Part shown: positions 26,848 through 36,178 of the stretch, in pieces | How positions within the stretch are numbered: position 1 is the stretch's first letter | How the letters are laid out: each line of letters starts with the position of its first letter | Source of the DNA: Thioclava electrotropha | Lineage (GTDB): Bacteria; Pseudomonadota; Alphaproteobacteria; Rhodobacterales; Rhodobacteraceae | Direction of reading: 5' to 3' | Length of the DNA stretch: 64,000 nucleotides | NCBI RefSeq assembly: GCF_002085925.2 | Contig: NZ_CP053562.1 | Span: forward strand, 2,679,501-2,743,500 | The notes under the pieces: generated by a model | Databases searched by the model: none | What the model was told of the DNA's origin: nothing | Seen by the model: the letters and a program-made list of their open reading frames with translations, nothing else | Program-made: the position numbers and the translations under genes

Positions 26848-28626
26848 TCAGAAGGGCCAGATCAGCGGGATCAGCAGGCAGGCGGTCAACCCGGTCACGA
26901 TATCCATCGGGATGCCGACGCGCAGGAAATCGGTGAACTTATAGCCACCGGGGCCATAGATCATCATGTGAGTCTGATACCCGATCGGGGTCGCGAAGGC
27001 CACCGAGGCCGAGAACATCACCGCCACGGCGAAGGGCCGCGGATCGAGCCCGAGGGCCGCGGCCAGAGAGATCGCGATCGGGGTGTAGATCACCGCCACC
27101 GCGTTGTTCGACAGCAATTCGGTCATGACGAGACCGAGGAAATAGACCACGATCAGCGCGAGTTGCGGCGGCAGCATCTTCAGGAAGGGCGCCACGCCCG
27201 AGACGATCAGCTGGACCGCGCCGGAATGCTCCAGCCCCGCGCCGACGACCAGCATCGCGAAGATCAGCGCAAGCAGGCGGCCCTCGATGAAGGTGAAGGC
27301 CTCGTCGGTATCGATACAGCGGGTCACGAGGATGCCCGCCACCGCCACCATCGCCAGCGCAAGGATCGGGGCCACGCCAAGGGCTGCGAAGATCACCACC
27401 GCGCCGAGCGCGCCCATGGCGAGCGGCAGATGCGAGCGGCGATAGGCGCGTGCCTGCGGTTTGGACACGTCCACGAGGTCCATGTCGGAGGCCAGACGCG
27501 CGATATCCTCGGGCGCGCCTTCGAGCAGAAGCGTATCGCCCACCACCACGATCAGATCGTCGAGCTGGCGGCCGATATTCTGGTTCCGGCGGTGCGCGGC
27601 GAGCGTGTAGACGCCGTAGCGGCGGCGCAGGCGCATGTCACCCAGACGCTGCCCGATCATCCGGCAGCCGGGCGAGATCAGCACCTCCACCGTTTCTGTC
27701 TGCACCGAGGACAGCTTGTCGACCATGCGCAGGTCGCGGTTCTTCTGCATCCCCAGAAGCTCTTCCATCTCGGAGCGTAGAACCACGCGGTCGCCCGCCA
27801 TCAGCTCGACCGAGGCGAGGTCCCGGCGCAGCGACGCATCGCCGCGCAGCACGTCGATCACCCGCACGCCCTCGCGCTTGAACGTGTCGGTCTCCAGCAC
27901 CGACTCGCCGATCAGCCCGCTTTCCTCGGGGATCGCGACCTCGGTGAAATATTTCATCTTCGGACGGTCGCCGAGCATGAAGGAGAGCGATTGCCGCTCG
28001 GGGATCAGTTTCGGCGCGAAGATCGCGAGGAACGTCCCGCCGACCAGACAGATCGCGAAGCCCAGAGGCGCGATCTCGAAGATCGTGAAGGGCTCCATCC
28101 CCCGCCCCCGCACGACGCCATCGACGAGAATGTTGGTCGAGGTGCCGATCAAGGTGATCATGCCGCCCATCACCGTGACGTAGCTCAGCGGCATCAAGAG
28201 CCGCGACGGCGAGAGGTTCAGCTTGCGCGCGACCTGAATGAAGACCGGGATCATCACCGCGACGACCGGCGTGTTGTTCATCACGGCGCTTGCGAACATC
28301 GTGACCCCGAACATCAAAAGCACGGTCAGCTTCGGGTTCTGGTCGATCCGCGATTCCGCATAGCGCGTCATCGCGTCGAGCGCGCCGGTCCGAACCAGGG
28401 CACCCACGATCAGGAACATGAAGGCGATGGTCCAGGGCGCCGGGTTCGACAGAATCGCGGCGGCGTTCTCGTAGGGCACGAATCCGAAGATCAGCATCAG
28501 GGCCGCGCCCGCCATGGCGGTGACCTCCGGCGGCCATGTCTCGCGGACGAACATGACGAACATCCACCCCACGACGAGAAGGGCCGCGATGGCGGTCTCG
28601 GTGCCGGTGAAGGGCAGTTGGATCAT
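26848..28626 (-). CDS. SLC13/DASS family permease with two RCK_C (TrkA-C) domains
   Basis: A 592-residue inner-membrane protein. N-terminal helices (TAIAALLVVGWMFVMFV, PWTIAFMFLIVGALVRTGAL) lead to the family motif SAVMNNTPVVAVMIPVFIQV. A soluble middle part (about residues 205-385) holds two TrkA-C-like repeats, EESGLIGESVLETDTFKREG and SPGCRMIGQRLGDMRLRRRY. The second membrane half includes the matching motif LVMTELLSNNAVAVIYTPIA. Homologues transport dicarboxylates, sulfate or other anions with sodium. The substrate cannot be set; the RCK_C insert suggests regulation by a nucleotide or anion. Confidence 0.9.
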   Translation of the reverse strand: MIQLPFTGTETAIAALLVVGWMFVMFVRETWPPEVTAMAGAALMLIFGFVPYENAAAILSNPAPWTIAFMFLIVGALVRTGALDAMTRYAESRIDQNPKLTVLLMFGVTMFASAVMNNTPVVAVMIPVFIQVARKLNLSPSRLLMPLSYVTVMGGMITLIGTSTNILVDGVVRGRGMEPFTIFEIAPLGFAICLVGGTFLAIFAPKLIPERQSLSFMLGDRPKMKYFTEVAIPEESGLIGESVLETDTFKREGVRVIDVLRGDASLRRDLASVELMAGDRVVLRSEMEELLGMQKNRDLRMVDKLSSVQTETVEVLISPGCRMIGQRLGDMRLRRRYGVYTLAAHRRNQNIGRQLDDLIVVVGDTLLLEGAPEDIARLASDMDLVDVSKPQARAYRRSHLPLAMGALGAVVIFAALGVAPILALAMVAVAGILVTRCIDTDEAFTFIEGRLLALIFAMLVVGAGLEHSGAVQLIVSGVAPFLKMLPPQLALIVVYFLGLVMTELLSNNAVAVIYTPIAISLAAALGLDPRPFAVAVMFSASVAFATPIGYQTHMMIYGPGGYKFTDFLRVGIPMDIVTGLTACLLIPLIWPF

Positions 28627-28759
28627 GTCAGGCTCTCGCGTAAGCGCATCGGCCCGATACTATCGACACGTGTTGCACGAGCAAGCGCGCTCTGCCCGCG
28701 GAGGAGGAAATTTCCACGTAACGGCATGAGGTTCGGGCAACTCGGGACGCGAACGACGC

Positions 28760-29575
28760 TCAGATTGGCACCGATTGTGCGAGCCTGCCGCCGGTGCGCA
28801 CCGCTTCGCAGCGAGTGGCGCGCCCGGTCTTGTCGTCGGTCTCGACATAGAAGCCGCACAGCGTCACCGGACCGCGGGCGGGCGAGAAGCGTTCCTTCGC
28901 CATGCCGGTCACGAAACGGCGCATCGGTTCGGCCTTCGCCATGCCGATGACGGAATCGTAATCGCCGCACATGCCCGCATCGGAGAGGTAAGCCGTGCCC
29001 TTCTCGAGAATCTGCGCGTCGCCCGTGGGCACATGGGTATGGGTGCCCACGACGACGCTTGCACGCCCGTCGCACCAATGACCCATCGCCATCTTCTCCG
29101 ACGTCGCCTCGCAATGGACATCCACCAGGGCCGCCTGCACCGCCCCGCCCAGCGGGTAGCGTTTGAGTTCGGCCTCGATGGCCGAGAAGGGATCGTCGAA
29201 GGCGCGTTTCATGAACACGTTGCCCAGAACCTGCGCCACCAGCACCTTGCGCCCGCGCCGGTCCTGGAACACCCGCGCGCCCTTGCCCGGCGCTTCCTTG
29301 GCGTAGTTCACGGGACGGATGATGCGCGGCTCGCTCTCGATGAAGCGCAGCATGTCCTTCTGATCGAAGGCGTGATCGCCCAGCGTCACCACATCCGCGC
29401 CCGCATCCAGCAGAAGCTTCGCGTGATCGCCGGTCAGCCCCATGCCGCCCGAGGCGTTCTCGCCATTGACCACAACGAAATCGAGGCGCCACTCCTCGCG
29501 AAGTTTCGGCAGGGTTTCGGTGATCGCGGCGCGGCCCGCGCGGCCCATCACATCGCCAAGAAAGAGTATCTTCAT
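28760..29575 (-). CDS. YmdB-type metallophosphoesterase (TIGR00282)
   Basis: A 271-residue cytoplasmic phosphoesterase beginning MKILFLGDVMGRAGRAAITE. Metal ligands typical of the family are visible: Asp in FLGDVMG, Asn in VVNGENASGG, GDHAFDQKD and the His pairs in VDVHCEATSEK and VVGTHTHVPTGDAQIL. Members of this family hydrolyse 2',3'-cyclic nucleotides and affect RNA turnover and biofilm formation in Bacillus. It is divergent from the RamA-like gene. Start 29575 is fixed by the first metal-binding strand. Confidence 0.94.
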   Translation of the reverse strand: MKILFLGDVMGRAGRAAITETLPKLREEWRLDFVVVNGENASGGMGLTGDHAKLLLDAGADVVTLGDHAFDQKDMLRFIESEPRIIRPVNYAKEAPGKGARVFQDRRGRKVLVAQVLGNVFMKRAFDDPFSAIEAELKRYPLGGAVQAALVDVHCEATSEKMAMGHWCDGRASVVVGTHTHVPTGDAQILEKGTAYLSDAGMCGDYDSVIGMAKAEPMRRFVTGMAKERFSPARGPVTLCGFYVETDDKTGRATRCEAVRTGGRLAQSVPI

Positions 29576-29733
29576 GGCCCGATTAGATAGAACGCGGCGC
29601 TGGGGAGAGCAATGGGCGGCGCACACCGCTTGCATGATGATGATGACGATTTCTCATCCACGCGCGTCGGTTGCGGGCTTTGCTCTGCCCCGCTTGGGCC
29701 CTAGAACGGGGGCAAGGAAAACGGGAGCGCGAT

Positions 29734-31752
29734 ATGTCCGACGACGTGCAGGTGATCTTTACCCCCTCTGGCAAGCGGGGGCGCGTGGCGCGTGGCACGA
29801 GAGTGCTCGCGGCGGCGCGCAAGCTGGGGGTCGACCTCGATTCCGTCTGCGGCGGGCGCGGCGTGTGCTCGAAATGCCAATGCACGCCCTCCTTCGGGGA
29901 TTTCCCGAAACTCGGCCTGCATGTGGACCCGGACGCGGTCAGCCCGATCAATGCGGTCGAGGAGCGCTATGACCGGATTCGCGGGCTGAAACCGGGGCGG
30001 CGTCTGGGCTGCCAGACCGAGATCCTCGACGACGTCGTGATCGATGTCCCGCCCGAAAGTCAGGTCCACAAACAGGTCGTGCGCAAGGCGGCCTCAGAGC
30101 GCGTGATGGAGATGGATCCGGCGACGCGGCCCGTCTATGTCGAAGTCGCGGAACCGGATATGCACCGCCCCGAGGGCGACCTGCAGCGGCTCTCGCAGGC
30201 GCTGGAAAAGCAATGGCAGATCAAAGGCGTGCGCGCCGATCTTGATGTACTTCGGATGCTGCAGCCCGCGCTGCGCAAGGCCGAGTGGAAGGTTACGGTC
30301 GCGATCCACGATGCGGGCGACGGGCCGCGCGTGACCGGCATCTTCCCCGGCGTGCGCGAGGTGCCGCTATATGGGCTGGCGATCGACCTCGGCTCGACCA
30401 CCATCGCGGGGCATCTGGTCGCGCTCGATGACGGGCGGGTGCTGGCGAGCGCCGGCGTGATGAATCCGCAGATCCGTTTCGGCGAAGACCTGATGAGCCG
30501 GGTCTCCTACGTGATGATGAACCCCGGCGGCGATCAGGAAATGACCAATGCCGTGCGTGACGCGATGGGCGATCTGGCGCGGCAGCTGGCGGGCGAGGCG
30601 AAGGTCGAGACGGGCGAGATCGTCGAGGCCGTCGTCGTCTGCAACCCGGTGATGCACCACCTGCTGCTGGGGATCGATCCGGTGGAGTTGGGTCAGGCGC
30701 CCTTCGCACTGGCGACCTCGGAGAGCCTTGAATTCGCGGCGCGCGAGATCGGCATCGAGGCCAGCGCTGGCGCGCGCGCCTATATCCTGCCGCTGATCGC
30801 GGGCCATGTCGGCGCGGATGCGGCGGCGGTGGCGCTGTCGGAGGCTCCGCAGAAGCGCGACGACCTGTCTCTGATCGTCGATGTCGGCACCAATGCTGAG
30901 ATACTTCTTGGGAATAAACAACGGGTTCTGGCCTGTTCTTCACCCACCGGCCCCGCCTTCGAGGGCGCGCAGATCTCCAGCGGTCAGCGCGCCGCTCCGG
31001 GCGCCATCGAGCGGATCGAGATCGACCCCGAGACCAAGGAGCCGCGCTTCAAGACCATCGGCAACGAGCACTGGTCGACCGATCCCGAATTCGGCACGCC
31101 GCGGATCACCGGCATCTGCGGCTCGGGCATCATCGAGGCCGTGGCCGAGATGCGGATGGCCGGGATCGTGGACACGTCAGGGCTGATCGGCTCGGCCGAG
31201 CAGGCCGGCACGCCGCGCTGCGAGCCGAACGGGCGCACCCATGAATACGTGATCTATGACGGCGGCGAGGAAGGCCCGCGCATCACCGTCACCCAAGGCG
31301 ACATCCGTGCGATCCAACTGGCGAAATCCGCGCTCTACGCGGGCGCGCGTCTGCTGATGGACGAGATGGGCGTGGACACGGTCGACCGCGTGGTGCTGGC
31401 CGGTGCGTTCGGCGCGCATATCTCGCCCAAGCACGCGATGGTGCTGGGGATGATCCCTGATGCGCCGCTGGATCACGTCACCTCGGCGGGCAACGCGGCG
31501 GGCACCGGGGCGCATATGGCGCTGTGCTCGGTGAAGGCGCGGCGCGAGATCGAGACGCAGGTGCATCAGATCACCAAGGTCGAGACCGCGATCGAGCCGC
31601 GCTTCCAGGAGCATTTCGTGGCCGCGAACGCGCTGCCGCACGCCACCGCCCCCTTCCCCGAGCTGCGCAAGATCGCGCCGCTCCCGGAGGTCAGCTTCAA
31701 CACCGGCGGCTCGGGCGAGGATGGCGGGCGCAGGCGCCGCCGGCGCGGCTGA
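29734..31752 (+). CDS. RamA-like ASKHA/ferredoxin reductive activator of corrinoid enzymes (DUF4445)
   Basis: A 672-residue protein. The N-terminal 90 residues form a 2Fe-2S ferredoxin domain (SVCGGRGVCSKCQC, last Cys in RRLGCQTE). A linker follows, then a C-terminal ASKHA ATPase-like domain (YGLAIDLGSTTIAGHLVALD, LIVDVGTNAEILLGNK, GICGSGIIEAVAEMRMAG). Proteins of this build use ATP to re-reduce inactive cob(II)alamin on corrinoid enzymes. As I recall, in Phaeobacter inhibens a homologue was linked by fitness data to reactivation of a split methionine synthase; that role, or service to another B12 enzyme, is plausible here. It ends in a basic tail (GGRRRRRRG). Start set by the ATG directly ahead of the ferredoxin fold. 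Confidence 0.92.
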   Translation: MSDDVQVIFTPSGKRGRVARGTRVLAAARKLGVDLDSVCGGRGVCSKCQCTPSFGDFPKLGLHVDPDAVSPINAVEERYDRIRGLKPGRRLGCQTEILDDVVIDVPPESQVHKQVVRKAASERVMEMDPATRPVYVEVAEPDMHRPEGDLQRLSQALEKQWQIKGVRADLDVLRMLQPALRKAEWKVTVAIHDAGDGPRVTGIFPGVREVPLYGLAIDLGSTTIAGHLVALDDGRVLASAGVMNPQIRFGEDLMSRVSYVMMNPGGDQEMTNAVRDAMGDLARQLAGEAKVETGEIVEAVVVCNPVMHHLLLGIDPVELGQAPFALATSESLEFAAREIGIEASAGARAYILPLIAGHVGADAAAVALSEAPQKRDDLSLIVDVGTNAEILLGNKQRVLACSSPTGPAFEGAQISSGQRAAPGAIERIEIDPETKEPRFKTIGNEHWSTDPEFGTPRITGICGSGIIEAVAEMRMAGIVDTSGLIGSAEQAGTPRCEPNGRTHEYVIYDGGEEGPRITVTQGDIRAIQLAKSALYAGARLLMDEMGVDTVDRVVLAGAFGAHISPKHAMVLGMIPDAPLDHVTSAGNAAGTGAHMALCSVKARREIETQVHQITKVETAIEPRFQEHFVAANALPHATAPFPELRKIAPLPEVSFNTGGSGEDGGRRRRRRG

Positions 31753-31775
31753 GGCGGGCCTTCGGGCCTCGCCTC
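31751..31775 (+). terminator. UUCG hairpin after the RamA-like gene
   Basis: GAGGCGGGCC-TTCG-GGCCTCGCCTC: a ten-base stem with one bulge and an extra-stable TTCG loop, starting inside the stop codon. No T-run follows, so it is either a weak terminator or an mRNA end stabiliser. Confidence 0.5.
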
Positions 31776-31921
31776 GGGGCGCTGCGAGACGTCCGATTTC
31801 AGGCCGGATCAGGCTGCACACGGTTTCGTGATGAGACATAAGTGATCGGCGCGCCCCCAGCGCGCCGTAACCCTTGTGCTTTGGCGGGGACAACCGTCGT
31901 TTAACAGGGAGGAAAATCCTT

Positions 31922-32482
31922 ATGTCTATGAAATTCCGTGCATTCGCCGCATCGCTCACCGCAGCTGCAACGCTGGGCCTCGCCCTGCCCGCGCTGGCAA
32001 ACCCGATGGTCGGTGGCGCGAAAATGTATGAGAGCAAGCCCATCGCGGCGAACGCTTCGGCCGCTCCGAACCTCACCACGCTGGTCGCCGCGGTGAAAGC
32101 GGCGGGCCTCGTCGACACGCTGGCAGGCCCCGGCCCGTTCACCGTCTTCGCGCCGACCAACGCCGCCTTCGACAAGCTGCCCGCGGGCACCGTCGACACG
32201 CTGGTGAAGCCCGAGAACAAGGAAATGCTGACGCATATCCTGACCTGCCACGTCGCCAAGGGCGTGATCACCGCCGAGAACATCATGGCGACCGTTCAAA
32301 AGGGCAACGGCATGGCCACGATCAAGACGCTCGGCGGCTGTGATCTGACCGCGATGGTCAAGGACGGCATGGTGATGCTGAAGGACCCGAAAGGCGATGT
32401 CGCGACGGTTCAGACCGCCGATGTGAAGCAGAAGAACGGCATGGTCCACGTGATCGACACCGTGCTTCAGCCGAAGATGTAA
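31922..32482 (+). CDS. secreted fasciclin-domain protein
   Basis: A 186-residue protein with a signal peptide (MSMKFRAFAASLTAAATLGL...ALAN) and one fasciclin (FAS1) domain: NLTTLVAAVKAAGLVDTLAG, PGPFTVFAPTNAAFDKLPAG and the C-terminal VHVIDTVLQPKM are the two conserved FAS1 boxes. Such proteins are surface or periplasmic adhesion-type proteins. GGGAGGAAAATCC precedes the first ATG; a second in-frame ATG two codons on is equally possible. A good terminator follows. Confidence 0.92.
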   Translation: MSMKFRAFAASLTAAATLGLALPALANPMVGGAKMYESKPIAANASAAPNLTTLVAAVKAAGLVDTLAGPGPFTVFAPTNAAFDKLPAGTVDTLVKPENKEMLTHILTCHVAKGVITAENIMATVQKGNGMATIKTLGGCDLTAMVKDGMVMLKDPKGDVATVQTADVKQKNGMVHVIDTVLQPKM

Positions 32483-32518
32483 ATCGACCCCGCGCCTCGT
32501 CTCCCTAGTTTTCGCGCG

Positions 32519-32561
32519 GCGCCTGGCGTCCGGTGAGGTCCTCCTCGCCGGGCGCTTTTTT
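32519..32561 (+). terminator. Rho-independent terminator of the fasciclin gene
   Basis: GCGCCTGGCG and CGCCGGGCGC pair (one G-T) around a 17-base loop and are followed by TTTTTT. Confidence 0.85.
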
Positions 32562-32636
32562 GTGAGCGCACCCGAGGACGCGCGCGATCCCTCTTGACCG
32601 TGGCTTTCGGCTGGAATACCTCTGCGCTCGCACCAT

Positions 32637-32710
32637 GCGGGTATGATGTAATGGTAGCCTGTCAGCTTCCCAAGCTGAACGCGCGGGTTCGATTCCCGCT
32701 ACCCGCTCCA
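32637..32710 (+). tRNA. tRNA-Gly (anticodon CCC)
   Basis: A full cloverleaf is readable. The acceptor stem is GCGGGTA/TACCCGC, the D arm is TGTAATGGTAGC, the anticodon stem TCAGC/GCTGA encloses TTCCCAA (anticodon CCC at 32669-32671), and the T arm is GCGGG-TTCGATT-CCCGC. A TCCA 3' end is encoded. The catabolic block starts about 190 bp downstream. No copy of the tRNA 3' end was noticed at the far side of that block. Confidence 0.97.
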
Positions 32711-32901
32711 GCTCCCTCGAAATCGTAAGAGACTGATTTCTGGTGAAAATCACACCAGAGACTGAGCATGCCGTCATTTCACTGCGAAACGGGAAAACGG
32801 ACAGTACGCGGGAGAATGGAGGATCAGCGGCAAGCCAAGTTCGGCATCTCCCTGCTTCCGTCACCAAGACACTTGGGGACATTTCACCGAGTCGCCGTCA
32901 C
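32711..32901. other. spacer between tRNA-Gly and the catabolic block
   Basis: 191 bp with no gene. It holds a weak hairpin (CTGGTG/CACCAG at 32740-32757) without a T-run. No integrase, phage att-like direct repeat or terminator for quiC is evident. Confidence 0.5.
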
Positions 32902-34803
32902 TCAAACCTCGGGCATGCCCTTCACGCGGCCAAACCGCTTCTGCGCGGCGATCCGGAACGGGGCGTTCGCCGCCCCGAAGCCGGCATAGCCATTCCGCCT
33001 TTCGAGGATTTCGAAGAACATGCCCCCTGCGAAGGGCCGCGAGTAGAGCTGAAGAAAGGCGCCGTGCGCATCCTCGTCATAGAGGATATTGGCCGAACGC
33101 AACCGCTCCAGAAATTCCGGCGACAGGTCGAAGCGCGCTTCGAGATCGGCATAGTAGTTGGCCGGCATCGGCAGCGGATCGAAGCCCAGATCGGCCAGCG
33201 CGGCGGCGGTCTGCAGCATGTCTTCGGTTCTCAGGGCCACATGCTGCACAGACGCGCCGAAGCCATGCGTCAGGAAATCGCCCGCGAGGGTGCGATGCGT
33301 CTCGGCTCCGTTGAGCGTAACCTGCAGGCCCTTTCCATCCGGGCGCGCGCGCGATGCGATGGCTTGGCTGCGAACGAGCCCGTCCGGGTCGATCACGTCG
33401 ACCATCGGGGCTTTCTGCATGTCGAACAGCGTCGTGTAGAAAAGCGCCCAGCTGAGCATCTCGTCATATTCCATCGTCTGCGCCACATGGTCGATGGAGG
33501 TCAGGCCAGCGTCTCGGTTCGACATGTCTTCTGCAGGCTCGAACTCGACGTCCCAGACTTCGCTGAGACCGCTTGAGGCATCCACGAAATGCAGCACCGA
33601 GCCCCCGAGCCCACGGATCGCGGGGATGTCCAGCTCGCCAGGTCCGACCGGCTGCGAGAAGGTATCGGCGCCAAGCGCTCGCGCACGCGTAACCGTCGAG
33701 GCCGCATCCGCGACCTTGAGGCCGATGTCGCAGACATTGGTGCCGCGCGCGGTCCAAGTCGAGGCAGCAAAGCCCGTGGTCTCGGAATTGATGAGAATGC
33801 GGATATCGCCCTGACGCCAGACTTCCAGCATCTTGTTGCGATGCCGCCCCGACATGCGGAAGCCGAGGGTCGTGAGCAACGTCTTCAGCGCCTCCGCCTC
33901 CGTGCCCTGCGCCGCGAACTCGATGAACTCGACCCCGTCCACGGCGACGCGCGCGGGAATTTCGGCGATCTTGTCTTCCAGCCCGGGCTCAGTGCGGCGA
34001 ACGTCATCCATCAGCGCCACCAGCGAGCGATAGCCGTCGCGTGCGATGGTCCGTGTCGGGCCGCCGCGGAACTGGTCGTTGAAAATCTCGAGGCTGGCCG
34101 GTCCGTCATAGCCGGTGGCCATCACGGCGCGCATGAAGCCCGTGACGTCCAGATCGCCCTCCCCCGGCATGTTGCGAAAGTGGCGCGACCAGTAGAGCAG
34201 GTCCATATCGATCGCCGGAGCATCGGCAAGCTGGACGTAGAAAATCTTGTCTCCCGGGATTCGCCGTATCGTATCCGGGTCGATCTTGCGGGCGAGCGTA
34301 TGGAAGCTGTCGAGGATCAGCCCGACATTGGGATGATCGGCCCGGCGCACCACTTCCCACGCATCGCGGTGGTCCCAGACATGACGCCCCCACGCGAGCG
34401 CCTCGAACCCGACGCGGATGTCGTAATCTGCGGCAAGCTCGCCCAAGGCGGCGAAATCGTCGGCCATGCGATCGATCCCGCCAAGCGCCTCGGGATGAAC
34501 CGAGGAACAGACCAGCATGTCGCGGGTGCCGAGCTCGCGCATGAGTTCGAACTTATGTTCGGCGCGTCTCAAAGCTTGGTGGCGCAGCGGCTCCGGCAGA
34601 CCCTCGAAGTCGCGGAAGGGTTGGAAGAGGAAGATCTCCAGCCCGTGGTCGCGCACCATCTGGCCGACTTCGCGCGGCCCGCCGTCATGGGCGATGAAAT
34701 CCTGTTCGAAAATCTCGATCCCGTCGAAGCCCGCAGCGGAGATCGCCTCCAGCTTTTCCTGCAACGTTCCCGAGATCGAGACAGTGGCGATAGCGGTTTT
34801 CAT
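32902..34803 (-). CDS. quiC: 3-dehydroshikimate dehydratase (QuiC type, TIM barrel plus HPPD-like domain)
   Basis: A 633-residue two-domain enzyme converting 3-dehydroshikimate to protocatechuate. Residues 1-280 are a xylose-isomerase-like TIM barrel (AISAAGFDGIEIFEQDFIAH, VGFEALAWGRHVWDHRDAWE, NVGLILDSFHTLARKIDPD, YVQLADAP) with metal-binding Glu, Asp and His residues. Residues 290-620 are a vicinal-oxygen-chelate domain like 4-hydroxyphenylpyruvate dioxygenase (LTSIDHVAQTMEYDEMLSWA, FGASVQHVALRTEDMLQTAA, GGMFFEILERRNGYAGFG). This hybrid layout is that of QuiC1 of Pseudomonas putida. The start at 34803 has GGAGGCC... before it; an upstream extension would run into the preceding gene. It is last in the aroQ-shikimate dehydrogenase-quiC run. 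Confidence 0.92.
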   Translation of the reverse strand: MKTAIATVSISGTLQEKLEAISAAGFDGIEIFEQDFIAHDGGPREVGQMVRDHGLEIFLFQPFRDFEGLPEPLRHQALRRAEHKFELMRELGTRDMLVCSSVHPEALGGIDRMADDFAALGELAADYDIRVGFEALAWGRHVWDHRDAWEVVRRADHPNVGLILDSFHTLARKIDPDTIRRIPGDKIFYVQLADAPAIDMDLLYWSRHFRNMPGEGDLDVTGFMRAVMATGYDGPASLEIFNDQFRGGPTRTIARDGYRSLVALMDDVRRTEPGLEDKIAEIPARVAVDGVEFIEFAAQGTEAEALKTLLTTLGFRMSGRHRNKMLEVWRQGDIRILINSETTGFAASTWTARGTNVCDIGLKVADAASTVTRARALGADTFSQPVGPGELDIPAIRGLGGSVLHFVDASSGLSEVWDVEFEPAEDMSNRDAGLTSIDHVAQTMEYDEMLSWALFYTTLFDMQKAPMVDVIDPDGLVRSQAIASRARPDGKGLQVTLNGAETHRTLAGDFLTHGFGASVQHVALRTEDMLQTAAALADLGFDPLPMPANYYADLEARFDLSPEFLERLRSANILYDEDAHGAFLQLYSRPFAGGMFFEILERRNGYAGFGAANAPFRIAAQKRFGRVKGMPEV

Positions 34804-34816
34804 GGGAGGCCTCCTT

Positions 34817-35698
34817 TCAGGATGTGGCCGGGTCGGTTTTCGCGAGATCGCTGCGCAAGCGGGCGACGTCGAGCGGCAGACCCGTGAAGAGCTTCCACGC
34901 ATCGACGCCCTGCCAGATGAACAGCTCGTAACCCGAGATGACCTGCAGGCCCGCCGCCTGTGCCACAGCGAGGAATTCAGTCTCGACCGGCGTGTAGACG
35001 GCGTCGAAGGCCCATGCGCCGGTGATTGCGGATGCCTCAAGTGGCGAGCCCGGATGGCCGGTCATGCCGACCGGGGTCGCGTTGATGAGCCCCTCGGCGC
35101 CTTCGGAAATCTCGGCGGCGTCCCGCCCCACGGTGACGCGAAGTCCCGGTTTCGCCGCTTCGAGTTCCGACGCGAGAACCTCGGCCTTCTCGATGTCGTG
35201 GTCGGCAAGGCGGATCTCGGCGGCATCGAGCGCAACCAGCGCGAAGGCGATGGCTCGCCCCACGCCGCCGGTGCCGATAAGCAGGGTGGCTCCGGGCGGA
35301 GTGCCCCCTCGCGCGGCGCGGTAGGCGGAGATGAAGCCGGAGTGATCGGTGTTGTGGCCCTCGGCTCCGGTGGGTTCGAAGAGGACGGTATTCACCGCGC
35401 CCAGCCGCCGCACGATCGGGTCGGAGATGCGGACCAGCGCCGCCACCTTCTCCTTGTAGGGATAGGTGATGTTGAGCCCCCGATAACCCTGTGCGGCGCA
35501 GTTGGCGAGGATCGTCGCGTGATCCTGACCAAGCTCGCGCGGGACAAGCCGGTCATAGGTCACCTTCCGTCCGTTCTGCAGCCCTGCCAGCCGGTGCAGG
35601 CGCGGGGCCTGCGAGACGGCGATATTGTCGCCGATCAGACCCAGCCGGATGACTGCATCGTCCGACGCGGCCTCGGAAGGGCTCTCGGGGGCAGGCAT
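34817..35698 (-). CDS. shikimate/quinate dehydrogenase-like protein
   Basis: A 293-residue NAD(P)-dependent dehydrogenase of the AroE family. The substrate loop reads LGLIGDNIAVSQAPRLH, a divergent form of the usual S-x-S-P motif. The catalytic Lys is in NITYPYKEKV and the Asp in NTDHSGFISA; the nucleotide loop is LLIGTGGVGRAIAFAL. The divergent loop and its neighbours (aroQ, quiC, TRAP transporter) suggest a catabolic quinate/shikimate dehydrogenase instead of the biosynthetic AroE. Its ATG overlaps the aroQ stop by one base (TAATG), so they are coupled. Confidence 0.88.
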   Translation of the reverse strand: MPAPESPSEAASDDAVIRLGLIGDNIAVSQAPRLHRLAGLQNGRKVTYDRLVPRELGQDHATILANCAAQGYRGLNITYPYKEKVAALVRISDPIVRRLGAVNTVLFEPTGAEGHNTDHSGFISAYRAARGGTPPGATLLIGTGGVGRAIAFALVALDAAEIRLADHDIEKAEVLASELEAAKPGLRVTVGRDAAEISEGAEGLINATPVGMTGHPGSPLEASAITGAWAFDAVYTPVETEFLAVAQAAGLQVISGYELFIWQGVDAWKLFTGLPLDVARLRSDLAKTDPATS

Positions 35699-36153
35699 TA
35701 CTTGGCGCCTTTCACGAGTTGGGCGATCCGGGTGATCGCGAAGCCGTAACCGGCGATGCCGAAGCCTTCTATCTTCGCCGTCGCCGCTTTCGAGACGTAG
35801 GACGGGTGGCGGAATTCGTCGCGCCGGAACAGGGCCGAGACGTGAACCTCGAAGATGGGCCCGTCGAAGATCAGCAGGGAATCGAGGATCGCGATGGAGG
35901 TCGAGGTGAAGCCCGCCGGGTTGATCAGAATGGCGCATGCGTTGGTGCGGGCCCATTGGATCCAGTCGACGATTTCGCCCTCGTGGTTGGATTGGCGGAA
36001 GTCGATTTCCACTCCCGCCGCGGCGGCCGCGTCACGGCTCAGCCGCTCGGCGTCTTCGAGCGTGTCGTGCCCGTAGATCTCGGGCTGGCGCGTGCCGAGC
36101 AGGTTCAGGTTGGGGCCATTGATGACCAGGATCGGAAGGTCTTTCTGGGCCAT
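35698..36153 (-). CDS. aroQ: type II 3-dehydroquinate dehydratase
   Basis: A 151-residue enzyme converting 3-dehydroquinate to 3-dehydroshikimate. The family start PILVINGPNLNLLGTRQPEI is followed by the catalytic Tyr in EIYG; HEGEIVDWIQWA, INPAGFTSTSIAILDSLLIF and the catalytic His in FEVHVSALFRRDEFRHPSYV are all present. In this context it serves quinate degradation. It is 25 bp after dctM and coupled to the downstream dehydrogenase. Confidence 0.94.
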   Translation of the reverse strand: MAQKDLPILVINGPNLNLLGTRQPEIYGHDTLEDAERLSRDAAAAAGVEIDFRQSNHEGEIVDWIQWARTNACAILINPAGFTSTSIAILDSLLIFDGPIFEVHVSALFRRDEFRHPSYVSKAATAKIEGFGIAGYGFAITRIAQLVKGAK

Positions 36154-36178
36154 GTGAGGTCTCCTGATTTGCGGCCTG

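Noticed and set aside
32637..32710. tRNA-Gly as an attachment site of a recent integrative element
   Set aside because: No integrase gene and no repeated tRNA 3' end were found in the window; only an old insertion remains possible.
32505..32882. A 125-codon minus-strand frame across the tRNA
   Set aside because: It reads through the complement of tRNA-Gly and the fasciclin terminator; the GIEPARSAW-type stretch is a well-known miscalled peptide from tRNA DNA.
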